Shown here piece after piece: positions 20,475 through 27,669 of a stretch of DNA of 36,813 bases (its first letter is position 1; the number at the start of each line of letters is the position of its first letter). The DNA lies in IMG/VR virus record IMGVR_UViG_3300042485_000262, positions 1 to 36,813 of that record. The stretch is one strand, 5' to 3'. A program made the translations under genes and the position numbers. Below the pieces are notes generated by a model. That model did no database searches, was not told the DNA's origin, and worked only from the letters and a program-made list of their open reading frames with translations. This stretch comes from a virus.

Positions 20475-20485
20475 ACCTGTATAAT
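20457..20485 (+). promoter_or_regulatory. Sigma-70 promoter overlapping gene end
   Basis: TTGACA (20457-20462), 17 bp, TATAAT (20480-20485). ACAGG (20460-20464) and CCTGT (20476-20480) are complementary and join the two boxes. Leader GGAGCGAA at 20508-20515. Confidence 0.85.
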
Positions 20486-20519
20486 TAAGACTTAAACACA
20501 GCACATAGGAGCGAACCAA

Positions 20520-20912
20520 ATGGCTTATATTTCCGCAACAGACGTCCAGGCAATCCGCACAGAACTCAAACAGCGTTTCCCCAAGTGGAAGTTCGCAGTG
20601 CGCAAAGGCGCAGGTAGCCTGTCAGTAGATGTCAACATCATGCAGGGCACTGCGAGCTTTGATGATCATTTCAGTAATGGACGCCGTTATGCACAGGTTA
20701 ACCAGTACTGGATCGCAGACCACTTCAAAGACTCTAGTGAGCGTCAAGCTATTGAAATGATCAATGAGATCATGCACAATGCTCCGGGTCGTGCAGGTGG
20801 CAAACAGTACTTCGATGAGAGCGATGCACAGACTGACTACTTCCACACAGCGTTCTACACGCACTTGAGCATTGGCAAATGGGACAAAGATTACAGCTGC
20901 GTAGAAGGTTAA
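20520..20912 (+). CDS. LPD29-like domain protein (130 aa)
   Basis: 130 aa resembling the large polyvalent-protein-associated domain LPD29: start MAYISATDVQAIRTELKQRF, then PKWKFAVRK and VDVNIMQG, with a Tyr/Phe-rich C-terminal half (SDAQTDYFHTAFYTHLSIG). Such domains occur alone in phages and within polyvalent proteins of mobile elements; the activity is unknown. SD AGGAGCGAACC. Confidence 0.75.
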   Translation: MAYISATDVQAIRTELKQRFPKWKFAVRKGAGSLSVDVNIMQGTASFDDHFSNGRRYAQVNQYWIADHFKDSSERQAIEMINEIMHNAPGRAGGKQYFDESDAQTDYFHTAFYTHLSIGKWDKDYSCVEG

Positions 20913-20916
20913 ATGG

Positions 20917-20945
20917 TTGACAGGGTTGCCCAAACCCTGTATAAT
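20917..20945 (+). promoter_or_regulatory. Sigma-70 promoter with an inverted-repeat spacer
   Basis: TTGACA (20917-20922), 17 bp, TATAAT (20940-20945). ACAGGGTT (20920-20927) and AACCCTGT (20933-20940) are perfect complements linking the two boxes. Confidence 0.85.
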
Positions 20946-20976
20946 TAACACATACACTAAACAACTAGGAGCTGAT

Positions 20977-21174
20977 ATGACTAACGAACAATTTGCTAAG
21001 ACCTTGAAGGTAGGTGTGTTTGCTGACCGCGACACAGTTGCTGAAGCACTAGAGTACGCTTACGCCGTGTTGAAAGGTAACCCTGCAGGCCTTACAGCTC
21101 TGCATGTGGTACTGAACACAGTGGCTAACCAGATTGAGCTGAATGCTCTACACGAAGAATTAGGAGTAGCATAA
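20977..21174 (+). CDS. Hypothetical helical protein (65 aa)
   Basis: 65 aa, helical (MTNEQFAKTLKVGVFADRDT..., LTALHVVLNTVANQIEL). SD CTAGGAGCTGA fixes the start at 20977 even though the frame is open into the promoter. TAATG overlap with the next gene. Unknown function. Confidence 0.7.
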   Translation: MTNEQFAKTLKVGVFADRDTVAEALEYAYAVLKGNPAGLTALHVVLNTVANQIELNALHEELGVA

Positions 21175-21272
21175 TGGCGGACGTTCTACATGCACTTTAT
21201 ATGACAATGGAACTGTGGATCTTTTTGGCAGTTCTAGGAGTTAGTATTTTAGTGGTTGACGGTTGGCGTTAA
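21174..21272 (+). CDS. Single-pass membrane micropeptide (32 aa)
   Basis: 32 aa: MADVLHALYMTMELWIFLAV, then LGVSILVVDGWR. Residues 10-28 form one membrane helix. TAATG overlap with the 65-aa gene; AGGAG lies 7-11 nt upstream. The last residues VVDGWR are encoded on the next promoter's -35 and spacer. Unknown function. Confidence 0.55.
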   Translation: MADVLHALYMTMELWIFLAVLGVSILVVDGWR

Positions 21273-21284
21273 AGACAGTATAAT
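21256..21284 (+). promoter_or_regulatory. Sigma-70 promoter of the structured RNA
   Basis: TTGACG (21256-21261), 17 bp, TATAAT (21279-21284). Transcription should start near 21291; no protein-coding frame follows for about 400 nt. Confidence 0.85.
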
Positions 21285-21290
21285 AGATAC

Positions 21291-21630
21291 ATAGACAGAA
21301 GCAAGGCGATCCTCAAATGTAAGAACCCAGCAGAAATGCAAAAAGGGTTGTAACCAAGGGATCCGAAGCGAGTTTGGAGACTCGGCCTAAACGATAACAT
21401 AGACAGTTAGAAAAGAGTTAAAGGTTACCTACACCGTTAGGCACAGTAAGAGAGGAGCACAGGGGCCGCCCTACGCAATCTTACAGTGCATGAAATAAGG
21501 TCAGCGGCTTAGGCTGTGTGGACCCGGAGAAGCGGCGGAGTATGTAGGCAGTAATGACGGTACAAGCCCTTGTGGAGACGGTCCCTTGGGTAGACTACAT
21601 GTTCCTTTAGTTCTTTTCTAACTGTCATGA
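21291..21630 (+). ncRNA. Structured noncoding RNA of unknown class (~340 nt)
   Basis: No frame is usable: AUGs are followed almost at once by stops (AUG-UAA at 21317, AUG-AAA-UAA, AUG-UAG). The RNA can form a 23-bp closing helix, 21402-21424 with 21604-21626, with two G-U pairs and no mismatch. Inside it lie 21441-21450 with 21480-21489 (9 of 10 pairs) and ATGTAG/CTACAT (21542-21547 with 21595-21600). The 5' part holds a GCA-GAAA-TGC tetraloop hairpin within AACCC/GGGTT and a CGAGT/ACTCG hairpin. I do not recognise tmRNA, RNase P RNA, 6S RNA or a group I intron core. It is transcribed from its own array-type promoter. Confidence 0.7.
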
Positions 21631-21635
21631 CTAGG

Positions 21636-21664
21636 TTGACAGCTAGCCAAATTAGTTGTATAAT
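21636..21664 (+). promoter_or_regulatory. Sigma-70 promoter
   Basis: TTGACA (21636-21641), 17 bp, TATAAT (21659-21664), directly after the structured RNA. Leader GGAGCGAA at 21683-21690. Confidence 0.85.
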
Positions 21665-21694
21665 TAACACTTACACACATTAGGAGCGAACCAA

Positions 21695-22078
21695 ATGGCT
21701 AAGACACTCAAAGACATCGACAGCAACAAGCTGGGCGACTACCTGGAAGACTACTGTAACGATGCATTGAACAAGCGGCTCCGCAAGTTCCTAGTTCTAG
21801 ATGATCCAGCTAATATTGAGAACATCCTGGACAAGGCTAACTTTGAAGATGTTACCAACGAAGACATCCTAGTGGGCATTGCGGTGGCAGAAGCCACACT
21901 GGTACAGGTTAATCGGGTACTGAAAGCACAGGGCATCAACTTTGCATTCCGACGCTTTGATATGATCGAATACGATACCTATATGTTAGTCAACACTAAC
22001 GAGAATCTCAAAGCCACTGCCCAGCGGGTGCGAGAGTTCCCCTTCAAGACCAAACAGGTTGACAGTGGCCCGTTTTGA
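21695..22078 (+). CDS. Hypothetical early protein (127 aa)
   Basis: 127 aa, helical and acidic (LKDIDSNKLGDYLEDYCNDA..., ILVGIAVAEATLVQVNRVLKAQG). SD AGGAGCGAACC. The C-terminal QVDSGPF overlays the next promoter, whose -35 supplies Val-Asp. No family recognised. Confidence 0.75.
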   Translation: MAKTLKDIDSNKLGDYLEDYCNDALNKRLRKFLVLDDPANIENILDKANFEDVTNEDILVGIAVAEATLVQVNRVLKAQGINFAFRRFDMIEYDTYMLVNTNENLKATAQRVREFPFKTKQVDSGPF

Positions 22079-22087
22079 CAGTATAAT
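22059..22087 (+). promoter_or_regulatory. Sigma-70 promoter overlapping gene end
   Basis: TTGACA (22059-22064), 17 bp, TATAAT (22082-22087). A second TTGACA at 22075-22080 contains the upstream stop but is badly spaced. Confidence 0.85.
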
Positions 22088-22117
22088 TACTACTTAAACA
22101 ACACATAGGAGCGACTT

Positions 22118-22393
22118 ATGAATGTACAGCAAATCAACACAGCGATCATCACAGGCCAACTGAGCAACAGCGATCTGGACTCAATCCAAGACGCTATCCG
22201 ATTCGCCAAAAGCCGCATTGCCAATCAAATGAGCGTGACACTAAGCCCAGGCCGCAAGGTCACAATGACACACGTCAAGCTGGGCGGCCGTGTTACAGGC
22301 ACCGTGCTCAAGGTTAAGATCAAGAAGGCAGATGTGCGTTTGGACACGGGTATGATCTATACAGTGCCCTTGAGCATGTTGACAGCTGTCTAA
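22118..22393 (+). CDS. Hypothetical basic beta protein (91 aa)
   Basis: 91 aa. N-terminal helix pair (1-35), then a small SH3/KOW-like beta part: LSPGRKVTMTHVKLGGRVTG, TVLKVKIKKADVRLDTG and MIYTVPLSMLTAV. The KOW-like reading is an impression, compatible with RNA or ribosome contact. C-terminus MLTAV is encoded on the next -35. SD AGGAGCGACTT. Confidence 0.7.
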   Translation: MNVQQINTAIITGQLSNSDLDSIQDAIRFAKSRIANQMSVTLSPGRKVTMTHVKLGGRVTGTVLKVKIKKADVRLDTGMIYTVPLSMLTAV

Positions 22394-22407
22394 ATAGACT
22401 GTATAAT
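22379..22407 (+). promoter_or_regulatory. Sigma-70 promoter overlapping gene end
   Basis: TTGACA (22379-22384), 17 bp, TATAAT (22402-22407). GACAGCTGTC (22381-22390) is a palindrome. Last promoter of the array. Confidence 0.85.
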
Positions 22408-22436
22408 AACTAATTAAACACATAGGAGCGACTTAT

Positions 22437-23306
22437 ATGAATAAAGGTTACAAGGTTCTCAAGCTAGACGCAGAGAAAGCCACAGTCAAGTCAATGGAGC
22501 AGTTGGCCATTGAGAAGAATCTAACTGAGACAGATGCAGAGATCATCGAGCGTCTGCGCCAACGTTTTGACATCCTGGACGACATGACCCGTGCTGTCAA
22601 GAAGGGTGATGTACGTGCTATGATCGTAACAGGCCCGCCAGGTGTAGGCAAATCCTTTGGTGTTGAGACAGTACTGAGCAAGCATGATGTGTTCGCAGAC
22701 ATTGCCAACAACTCCAAGCTGAAGAAGTACGAAGTAGTCAAGGGCGCTATGAGTGCAATTGGACTCTACAAGAAGCTCTACGAGTACTCAGATGCCAAGT
22801 GTATCCTAGTGTTCGATGACTGTGACAGTGTCCTGCTTGATGACCTTAGTCTTAACATCCTTAAGGCTGCATTGGACAGTTCAAAGAAGCGTACCATTCA
22901 TTGGAACACTGACAGCCGTCTCTTACGTAGTGAGGGTGTGCCCAACTCATTCGAGTTCAAGGGTGGTGCAATCTTTATTACCAACATTAAGTTTGAGCAC
23001 GTTAAGAGTAAGAAGCTGCAGGATCACTTGATGGCACTTGAGAGCCGTTGCCACTACTTGGATCTGACTATTGATACAGAGCGTGAGAAGGTCTTGCGTA
23101 TTAAGCAGATCGTAGCAGACGGCATGCTGGACTCATATGACTTTGAAGAGTGGCAGAAGCTGGAGTTGCTGGACTTCATTGATACTAATAAGAAGAAGCT
23201 GCGCGAGCTAAGTCTTAGGACTGTGCTTAAGATCGCAGACTTGCGCAAGAGCTTTCCAGATCGTTGGAAGGCTGTTGCAGATGTAACAGTAATGCGTAGG
23301 ACGTGA
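22437..23306 (+). CDS. AAA-type ATPase (289 aa)
   Basis: 289 aa with Walker A GPPGVGKS (66-73), Walker B ILVFDDCD (123-130) and an IFITNIKFE sensor-1-like strand; an acidic/helical lid follows (200-289). The layout is of a single-domain AAA protein as found in T4-like and other marine or freshwater phages; partner unknown (possibly replication or a remodelling role). Last and largest gene of the early array. SD TAGGAGCGAC; the start at 22437 fits. Followed by an RNA element and a strong terminator. Confidence 0.85.
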   Translation: MNKGYKVLKLDAEKATVKSMEQLAIEKNLTETDAEIIERLRQRFDILDDMTRAVKKGDVRAMIVTGPPGVGKSFGVETVLSKHDVFADIANNSKLKKYEVVKGAMSAIGLYKKLYEYSDAKCILVFDDCDSVLLDDLSLNILKAALDSSKKRTIHWNTDSRLLRSEGVPNSFEFKGGAIFITNIKFEHVKSKKLQDHLMALESRCHYLDLTIDTEREKVLRIKQIVADGMLDSYDFEEWQKLELLDFIDTNKKKLRELSLRTVLKIADLRKSFPDRWKAVADVTVMRRT

Positions 23307-23446
23307 TTCGCTCCCACTAGTACGCTGCTGTTATAGTAGTGCTAGGGCTGTAGCCAAGTGCAATGCTTGCTCTACACGCTCTAGTTGTTGTGCCCCTAGT
23401 GTTATAAATCCGATTCGCTCCCGGTGACACTAGGGGTTTTTTTTTT
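23305..23446 (+). ncRNA. Candidate anti-ribosome-binding-site RNA (3'-UTR or sRNA)
   Basis: The transcript beyond the AAA gene holds GATTCGCTCCC twice (23305-23315 and 23412-23422). Its core UUCGCUCC is the exact complement of GGAGCGAA, the ribosome binding site of nine genes in the array. The second copy lies in the loop of the terminator stem; the first abuts a CACTA/TAGTG hairpin. No consensus promoter is visible just upstream, so it would be a processed 3' end of the AAA mRNA. The complementarity is seen; regulation is inferred. Confidence 0.4.
23393..23446 (+). terminator. Strong intrinsic terminator of the early array
   Basis: CCCCTAGTGT (23393-23402) and ACACTAGGGG (23427-23436) form a perfect 10-bp stem with a 24-nt loop, followed directly by T10. 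Confidence 0.9.
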
Positions 23447-23759
23447 GGCTGCAATTTATTTACCATGACGAACTAAAAAGAAAAGTGATCAGAGAAATTA
23501 TTTCTCTCGGGGCCGTGGTGGTGAGGTCGGTGACGAGGTGGGGGGTCGGGGCTTTATATATTATATTATTAATACGCTATTATTAACGCTTAGTGGTGCT
23601 AAATCACCAGGCAGAAAGCATAAGTACTTCACCTAAATTTTTTGCGCGGCAGATTTTTTACCCTACAGGACCCATTTCGGGCTATATAGTGTTCCCGGTC
23701 TTTAGACCCTGCCAACTGATGAGCTTGCGAAGCTGTGGGCGATGAACAATCCCAACGGT
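23447..23759. other. Noncoding spacer between convergent units
   Basis: No gene seen. Contents: an AGAGAAAT/ATTTCTCT inverted repeat at 23491-23507, a G-rich tract on the plus strand (23509-23552), an AT-rich segment and small hairpins such as GGTC-TTTA-GACC near 23697-23708. Confidence 0.5.
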
Positions 23760-24395
23760 TTAGATAATATGCAAGTGTCTACACACAGCATCAACACTGC
23801 TAGCCGTTAGAGCAAGGTTTAACACTATAAACACACTGTCACTGTTACTGGCATTGAACAGAGCGTGCTCCAAACAAGTGTCAATAAAGTAGACTCTACC
23901 ATGTTGAAAGTTCACTACACGATCTTCCAGCATGAAATACATCTTTGGCGGGTTACAGTTTTCCAATGGTACAAACAGTCTAAAACAGTCTATGTTGATT
24001 TTTCTATTGTCTCTATGTGTAGGGAAGTAGCCACCGGGATTCAATCGTATAACATGGCTGCGCCTAATCCAAGGTTTTAGATTACCTATATAAGGTTCTG
24101 CATGTTCAAACACGGGCGTAGGCACTTTAATATCCAATTCAGTTAGCCTAGTTCCACGCTCTCTATTCCATTCCTGTAGACTGTCAAGATCCGGAATTCC
24201 CGATAACTCTCCGTCTAAGCTGGTAATGCTAAGACCCTGTCGCGGTATGGGCTTACGTGGATTATAGGGTTTCCACTGGTCTTGAAATGCGTCGATACTG
24301 GCTAGAAACTTTTTGGGATTGTACTCTAGATCTAGACCGTAACAGTGTCCAAAACGAGTAAGTTGAAAATACAGTAGGCTATTGTCGTGTAACAT
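23760..24395 (-). CDS. 2-oxoglutarate/Fe(II) oxygenase, Asp/Asn hydroxylase-like
   Basis: 211 aa. The double-stranded beta-helix iron site is visible as HRD (127-129) and the distal His in LEHALF (His177), in the context VIRLNPGGYFPTHRDNRKIN, CFRLFVPLEN and GRVYFIDTCLEHALFNAS. This matches aspartyl/asparaginyl beta-hydroxylase-like phage oxygenases (the PGGYFPTHRD arrangement). Substrate unknown: a protein side chain or a modified base are both possible. TAAATA lies 4 nt upstream of the ATG, so it may be driven by a late promoter without a normal leader. Confidence 0.8.
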   Translation of the reverse strand: MLHDNSLLYFQLTRFGHCYGLDLEYNPKKFLASIDAFQDQWKPYNPRKPIPRQGLSITSLDGELSGIPDLDSLQEWNRERGTRLTELDIKVPTPVFEHAEPYIGNLKPWIRRSHVIRLNPGGYFPTHRDNRKINIDCFRLFVPLENCNPPKMYFMLEDRVVNFQHGRVYFIDTCLEHALFNASNSDSVFIVLNLALTASSVDAVCRHLHII

Positions 24396-24506
24396 GAAAT
24401 ATTTAGTGCTTGCGAGTTATATGACTATATAATTAGGCTAAAAATTTTGCTGCAAATTTTTTTTTTTTGGGCAGGGTAGGTATCTAGCATTCAGTTAAAT
24501 AACATT

Positions 24507-25655
24507 ATGCACACTTCGAAACCCTTATGCTGGGTTCCCTACTACTCAGCTGAAATTACCTACAAAGAAACTAAACCCTGCTGTAAGTTCAACTACAGTG
24601 ATCTCCTACCATATCCCAATATTCAAGACTTCGATTCAGACTCTGCTAATGTATGGCGCAAAGAGAGTTTTATGGGTCAAGAGCTGGCCAATCAATGCCG
24701 TGCCTGTAAGGTGCCCGATGGTGTACACAACTTTGAACGGCAGAATCGCAAAGAATTTATCAAGCTAGGATGGACAGCACCCACACGCCCAAGTCTGCGC
24801 AAGCTGATAATAGGCATGGACAACATCTGTGCATCATCGTGTATACAGTGCGGTCCACACTTTAGCAGCACTCTAAACAACTTGGCTAAAACACAAGACT
24901 ACCAGCAGATATTGGGTCAAGAGTATCAATTACCCGGAACTCAACAGATCGACTTTAATCAACTAGAGGGCAAGCTGGCTGATCTTGAAGTATTACACCT
25001 ATACGGTGGTGAACCCCTAATCAGTCCAAATTTAGAAAAGCTAGTCACTATGCTGCGCAGTCAAAGTCCCAAGCTGCGTAGAGTCGGTATAAGCACGGGA
25101 CTTACACGTATCAAAGAACGCAACGTTGCGCTGTTGGCAGAACTGGGTGTGCCCGTACTCTGTAACATTAGTCTAGATGGACCCATAGAGTTAAATTCAT
25201 GGATACGTGGCATTACACCCGACGAGTTTACCCAGAGTTGGGACATGTTACTCAAGTATGGACCTAATATAAGAATCATAGGATTTCAAACTACCATAGG
25301 CAGCTATAACACATTTGCTCTACCAGAACATGTCAAGTTTATGCAGTCACTGTGGCCTCAAGTTGGACATCGTTTACCACCGCACATAATGAGCACTATC
25401 ATACACAAACCTGAACAGCTACATCCCAAGCAGCTGCAGACAGCAGAAAAAAATGCCATTGTTCACAAGCTCACTGAATACTTACCTACAGCACCTACAT
25501 GGGCTCGAGAGTTAATTACCACAGCTATCCATGCACAGCAAGAGCCCGCAACTATAGACTGGGCGTTGGTGCAACGTAGAATGAATACCTTTGGTTTTTG
25601 GCGAGGTGATACTAGACAGTGGCAGCAACAGTACGATCATTATATGGGAGGTTAA
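24507..25655 (+). CDS. Radical SAM protein
   Basis: 382 aa. The 4Fe-4S cluster motif CASSCIQC (Cys108, Cys112, Cys115) fits CxxxCxxC, preceded by LIIGMDNI and followed by LYGGEPLISPNL (SAM/glycine motif GGEP). Extra cysteines at 25-26 (KPCCKF) and 64/67 (CRAC) suggest an auxiliary cluster at the N-terminus, as in twitch/SPASM-type peptide-modifying enzymes. Reaction unknown. It diverges from the oxygenase gene across a 111-bp gap; TTAAATAA lies 5 nt upstream of the ATG. Confidence 0.85.
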   Translation: MHTSKPLCWVPYYSAEITYKETKPCCKFNYSDLLPYPNIQDFDSDSANVWRKESFMGQELANQCRACKVPDGVHNFERQNRKEFIKLGWTAPTRPSLRKLIIGMDNICASSCIQCGPHFSSTLNNLAKTQDYQQILGQEYQLPGTQQIDFNQLEGKLADLEVLHLYGGEPLISPNLEKLVTMLRSQSPKLRRVGISTGLTRIKERNVALLAELGVPVLCNISLDGPIELNSWIRGITPDEFTQSWDMLLKYGPNIRIIGFQTTIGSYNTFALPEHVKFMQSLWPQVGHRLPPHIMSTIIHKPEQLHPKQLQTAEKNAIVHKLTEYLPTAPTWARELITTAIHAQQEPATIDWALVQRRMNTFGFWRGDTRQWQQQYDHYMGG

Positions 25656-25768
25656 TAGGCCTTAAAATCTTGCTGCATTTTTTTGCGCTGGCGCTTCGCG
25701 CTCTTAGTCTTGGTATCTAGCGAGTTTCCCATCAAATAGATAAGTACAAATATAACTAGAGACTAACC

Positions 25769-26218
25769 ATGCTACACATCATTAACAATCTTGCAGATCC
25801 CCTAGTAGATCTTCTGCGGGACGACCCTGTTCGTCCCGAGATACCTACTGCAGCTAGAGTACATGACTCAGCTGAGATATTTGTATGGATCCTAGATGGC
25901 AAGCCCGCAGCCGTTACCTGTGTGCGCTACTGTGCTGCTGTACCCCGTTCAGTACAAGAGCTGGATCAATCTGCAGAAGAAACAGTGGCTGTGTTCTACA
26001 CTATTTGGAGTTATCAAGCGGGTGCGGGTCGACAGTTGATACGTGCTGCTGCGGGACATATACAGAACAATCGCAAGGGCATTAGCCGTTGGGTAACACT
26101 GAGTCCCAAAACCGAAATGGCCCGCAAGTTTCATCACTCAAACGGTGCGCTGACACTTCAGGAAAACGACACCACCATCAACTACGAGTATCTATTAGAT
26201 ATCGTCAATGTTGTTTAA
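25769..26218 (+). CDS. GNAT-like acetyltransferase
   Basis: 149 aa with the layout of the GNAT family: strands EIFVWILDGKPAAVTCVRYC and VAVFYTIWSYQAGAGRQLIR, where the QAGAGRQL stretch stands for the acetyl-CoA pyrophosphate loop (normally Q/RxxGxG/A), then a helix and the C-terminal strand-loop with Phe/His (FHHSNGALTLQENDTTINYEY). Similar proteins are common in T4-like cyanophages. Substrate unknown. It overlaps the convergent helicase gene by 24 nt. No SD. Confidence 0.7.
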   Translation: MLHIINNLADPLVDLLRDDPVRPEIPTAARVHDSAEIFVWILDGKPAAVTCVRYCAAVPRSVQELDQSAEETVAVFYTIWSYQAGAGRQLIRAAAGHIQNNRKGISRWVTLSPKTEMARKFHHSNGALTLQENDTTINYEYLLDIVNVV

Positions 26219-27634
26219 CAGCTGACGCAACTTGGTACTTTCCACACGTACTTGACTAGTCTTGACCACCATGCCCTGTGTGGGATCTTGGGCTGCTATT
26301 TCGCCAGTAGCGGGATCAACGATCGAGTTACGTTTAATACTGTTCATAATGGTGCTGCTGCGGGTTTCACCTGATCCCGAGCTTTCATCACTTTGCTCTT
26401 CTGAGTTGGTAATGCGCAGTGTATCAATATCAAAGTCCAAGTCAATTTTCTGCCCAACACCACTTGAACTACGTGTCTTCATCAGCTGGATTTGATACTT
26501 GCCCCGTTCACGCATGGCTCTTGATGTAAAGATACCAAACACGTTATCTGCTGTTTGAATCTTTGATAGTCCACCTGAAATATGGCTGTGATCAAACTCA
26601 ACTTCTTCAACAGCACCACGGTTCAACTGTGCCGCTGTGACAAACACACAGTTCTTTTCCACAGCTAGGTTACGCAGCTCTTCTGATACATACTTGTCCT
26701 TGACAAACAAGTTTTCCGCTGAAATCTTCTTGCTTAGGGGCATGAGCAGGTCCATATAGTCCACTAGCAATACGTCACACTTGTGCCCCATTTTGACTTC
26801 GTATTCTTTTAGATATGCACGTACATCGTTGGCTGTTTTACCAGAGGGCATATACTTGACCTGTAGGTTACCACTCTTCTTGCCAATGACTTTGACACGC
26901 ATTTCCACTTCATCAATCTGTTTAAACACTTCTCTAGTAGGGATTCCAGTCAACATAGAGTCCACACGCATACTGACCAGTTCTTCTGAAAGTTCTAGTG
27001 TTAGATAGATAACATTAAGTCCAGCGAGTGCGTAATTTACTCCAAGATTAGCTAAGAACAGACTCTTACCAGCACCTGATCCACCAGCAAAGATATTGAG
27101 CTCACCACGGTTAAATCCACCAAACAGTTTCTGATCTACAGCGGCCCAGCCAGTTGAAATCTGTCCGTTCTTGTCCTTGATACGCAGTAGTCTAGCACGG
27201 GGATCTAGGAAGTAGTCAGTGCCCATGTCTTTCTGTAGGCCAATTTGCACTGCCTTCTTGATCAGTTCTTCTACTGGGCCATACTCACCTTTTTCCAACA
27301 GATCAGCTGACTCTAGAATAGCCTTTTCCAGACCCTTGTGACGTACAAAGGTTTCAAAATCTGTCAGCAACCAATCATAGTGTGCTTCCTGTAGATCAGG
27401 AGGAACAGCTAGGGTCTGTTGTGTGGCTGCGTTGACAATCTCAGGTGTGGGAATGATGTTGTGTTCATCTACATAGTCTTTGAGAAACTTGGCCACACCC
27501 TGTAGCTTGCGATCAAATAGACTGGGATCCCAAATGCCTTGACAGCGAACAAAGGTCTCTGCATCGCCCAGCATCATTTCTAAGTATAGCTTTTGGATGT
27601 CATATCCGTAGTCTGCGTTTTGTCTTGTTGTCAT
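26195..27634 (-). CDS. Replicative DNA helicase, DnaB/T4 gp41-like
   Basis: 479 aa, length and layout of T4 gp41: N-terminal helical domain (to about 150) and RecA-like motor with GGFNRGELNIFAGGSGAGKS (172-191; Walker A GGSGAGKS), a Walker B stretch DVLLVDYMDLL, and an AQLNRGA/ISGGLSKIQTADNVFGI region typical of DnaB-type helicases. It unwinds at the replication fork as a hexamer with the primase encoded upstream. The ATG lies 6 nt after a -10 box with no SD, so it is probably leaderless. Confidence 0.9.
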   Translation of the reverse strand: MTTRQNADYGYDIQKLYLEMMLGDAETFVRCQGIWDPSLFDRKLQGVAKFLKDYVDEHNIIPTPEIVNAATQQTLAVPPDLQEAHYDWLLTDFETFVRHKGLEKAILESADLLEKGEYGPVEELIKKAVQIGLQKDMGTDYFLDPRARLLRIKDKNGQISTGWAAVDQKLFGGFNRGELNIFAGGSGAGKSLFLANLGVNYALAGLNVIYLTLELSEELVSMRVDSMLTGIPTREVFKQIDEVEMRVKVIGKKSGNLQVKYMPSGKTANDVRAYLKEYEVKMGHKCDVLLVDYMDLLMPLSKKISAENLFVKDKYVSEELRNLAVEKNCVFVTAAQLNRGAVEEVEFDHSHISGGLSKIQTADNVFGIFTSRAMRERGKYQIQLMKTRSSSGVGQKIDLDFDIDTLRITNSEEQSDESSGSGETRSSTIMNSIKRNSIVDPATGEIAAQDPTQGMVVKTSQVRVESTKLRQLLNNIDDI

Positions 27635-27640
27635 TGTGTT

Positions 27641-27669
27641 ATTATATACTCTATTGTCAGTTAAGTAAA
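27641..27669 (-). promoter_or_regulatory. Sigma-70-like promoter of the helicase, leaderless
   Basis: TTTACT (27664-27669), 17 bp, TATAAT (27641-27646) on the minus strand; ATG 6 nt downstream. The -35 matches 4 of 6 consensus bases and overlaps the 3' end of the carbamoyltransferase gene. Confidence 0.6.

Noticed and set aside
21291-21630. tmRNA, RNase P RNA or group I intron at the structured RNA
   Set aside because: No tRNA-like ends, no P4 core of RNase P, no P7/P3 core of group I introns and no interrupted gene around it.
22075-22080. Second TTGACA in front of the 91-aa gene
   Set aside because: It lies only 1 bp before the -10 box; the upstream copy at 22059 has the proper 17-bp spacing.
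23715-23740. Hammerhead-ribozyme-like core CTGATGAG ... GCGAAG
   Set aside because: Stem II would be only two base pairs, the GAAA is GAAG, and no stems I and III with a cleavable UH site can be drawn. The AGCTT-GCG-AAGCT hairpin explains the match.
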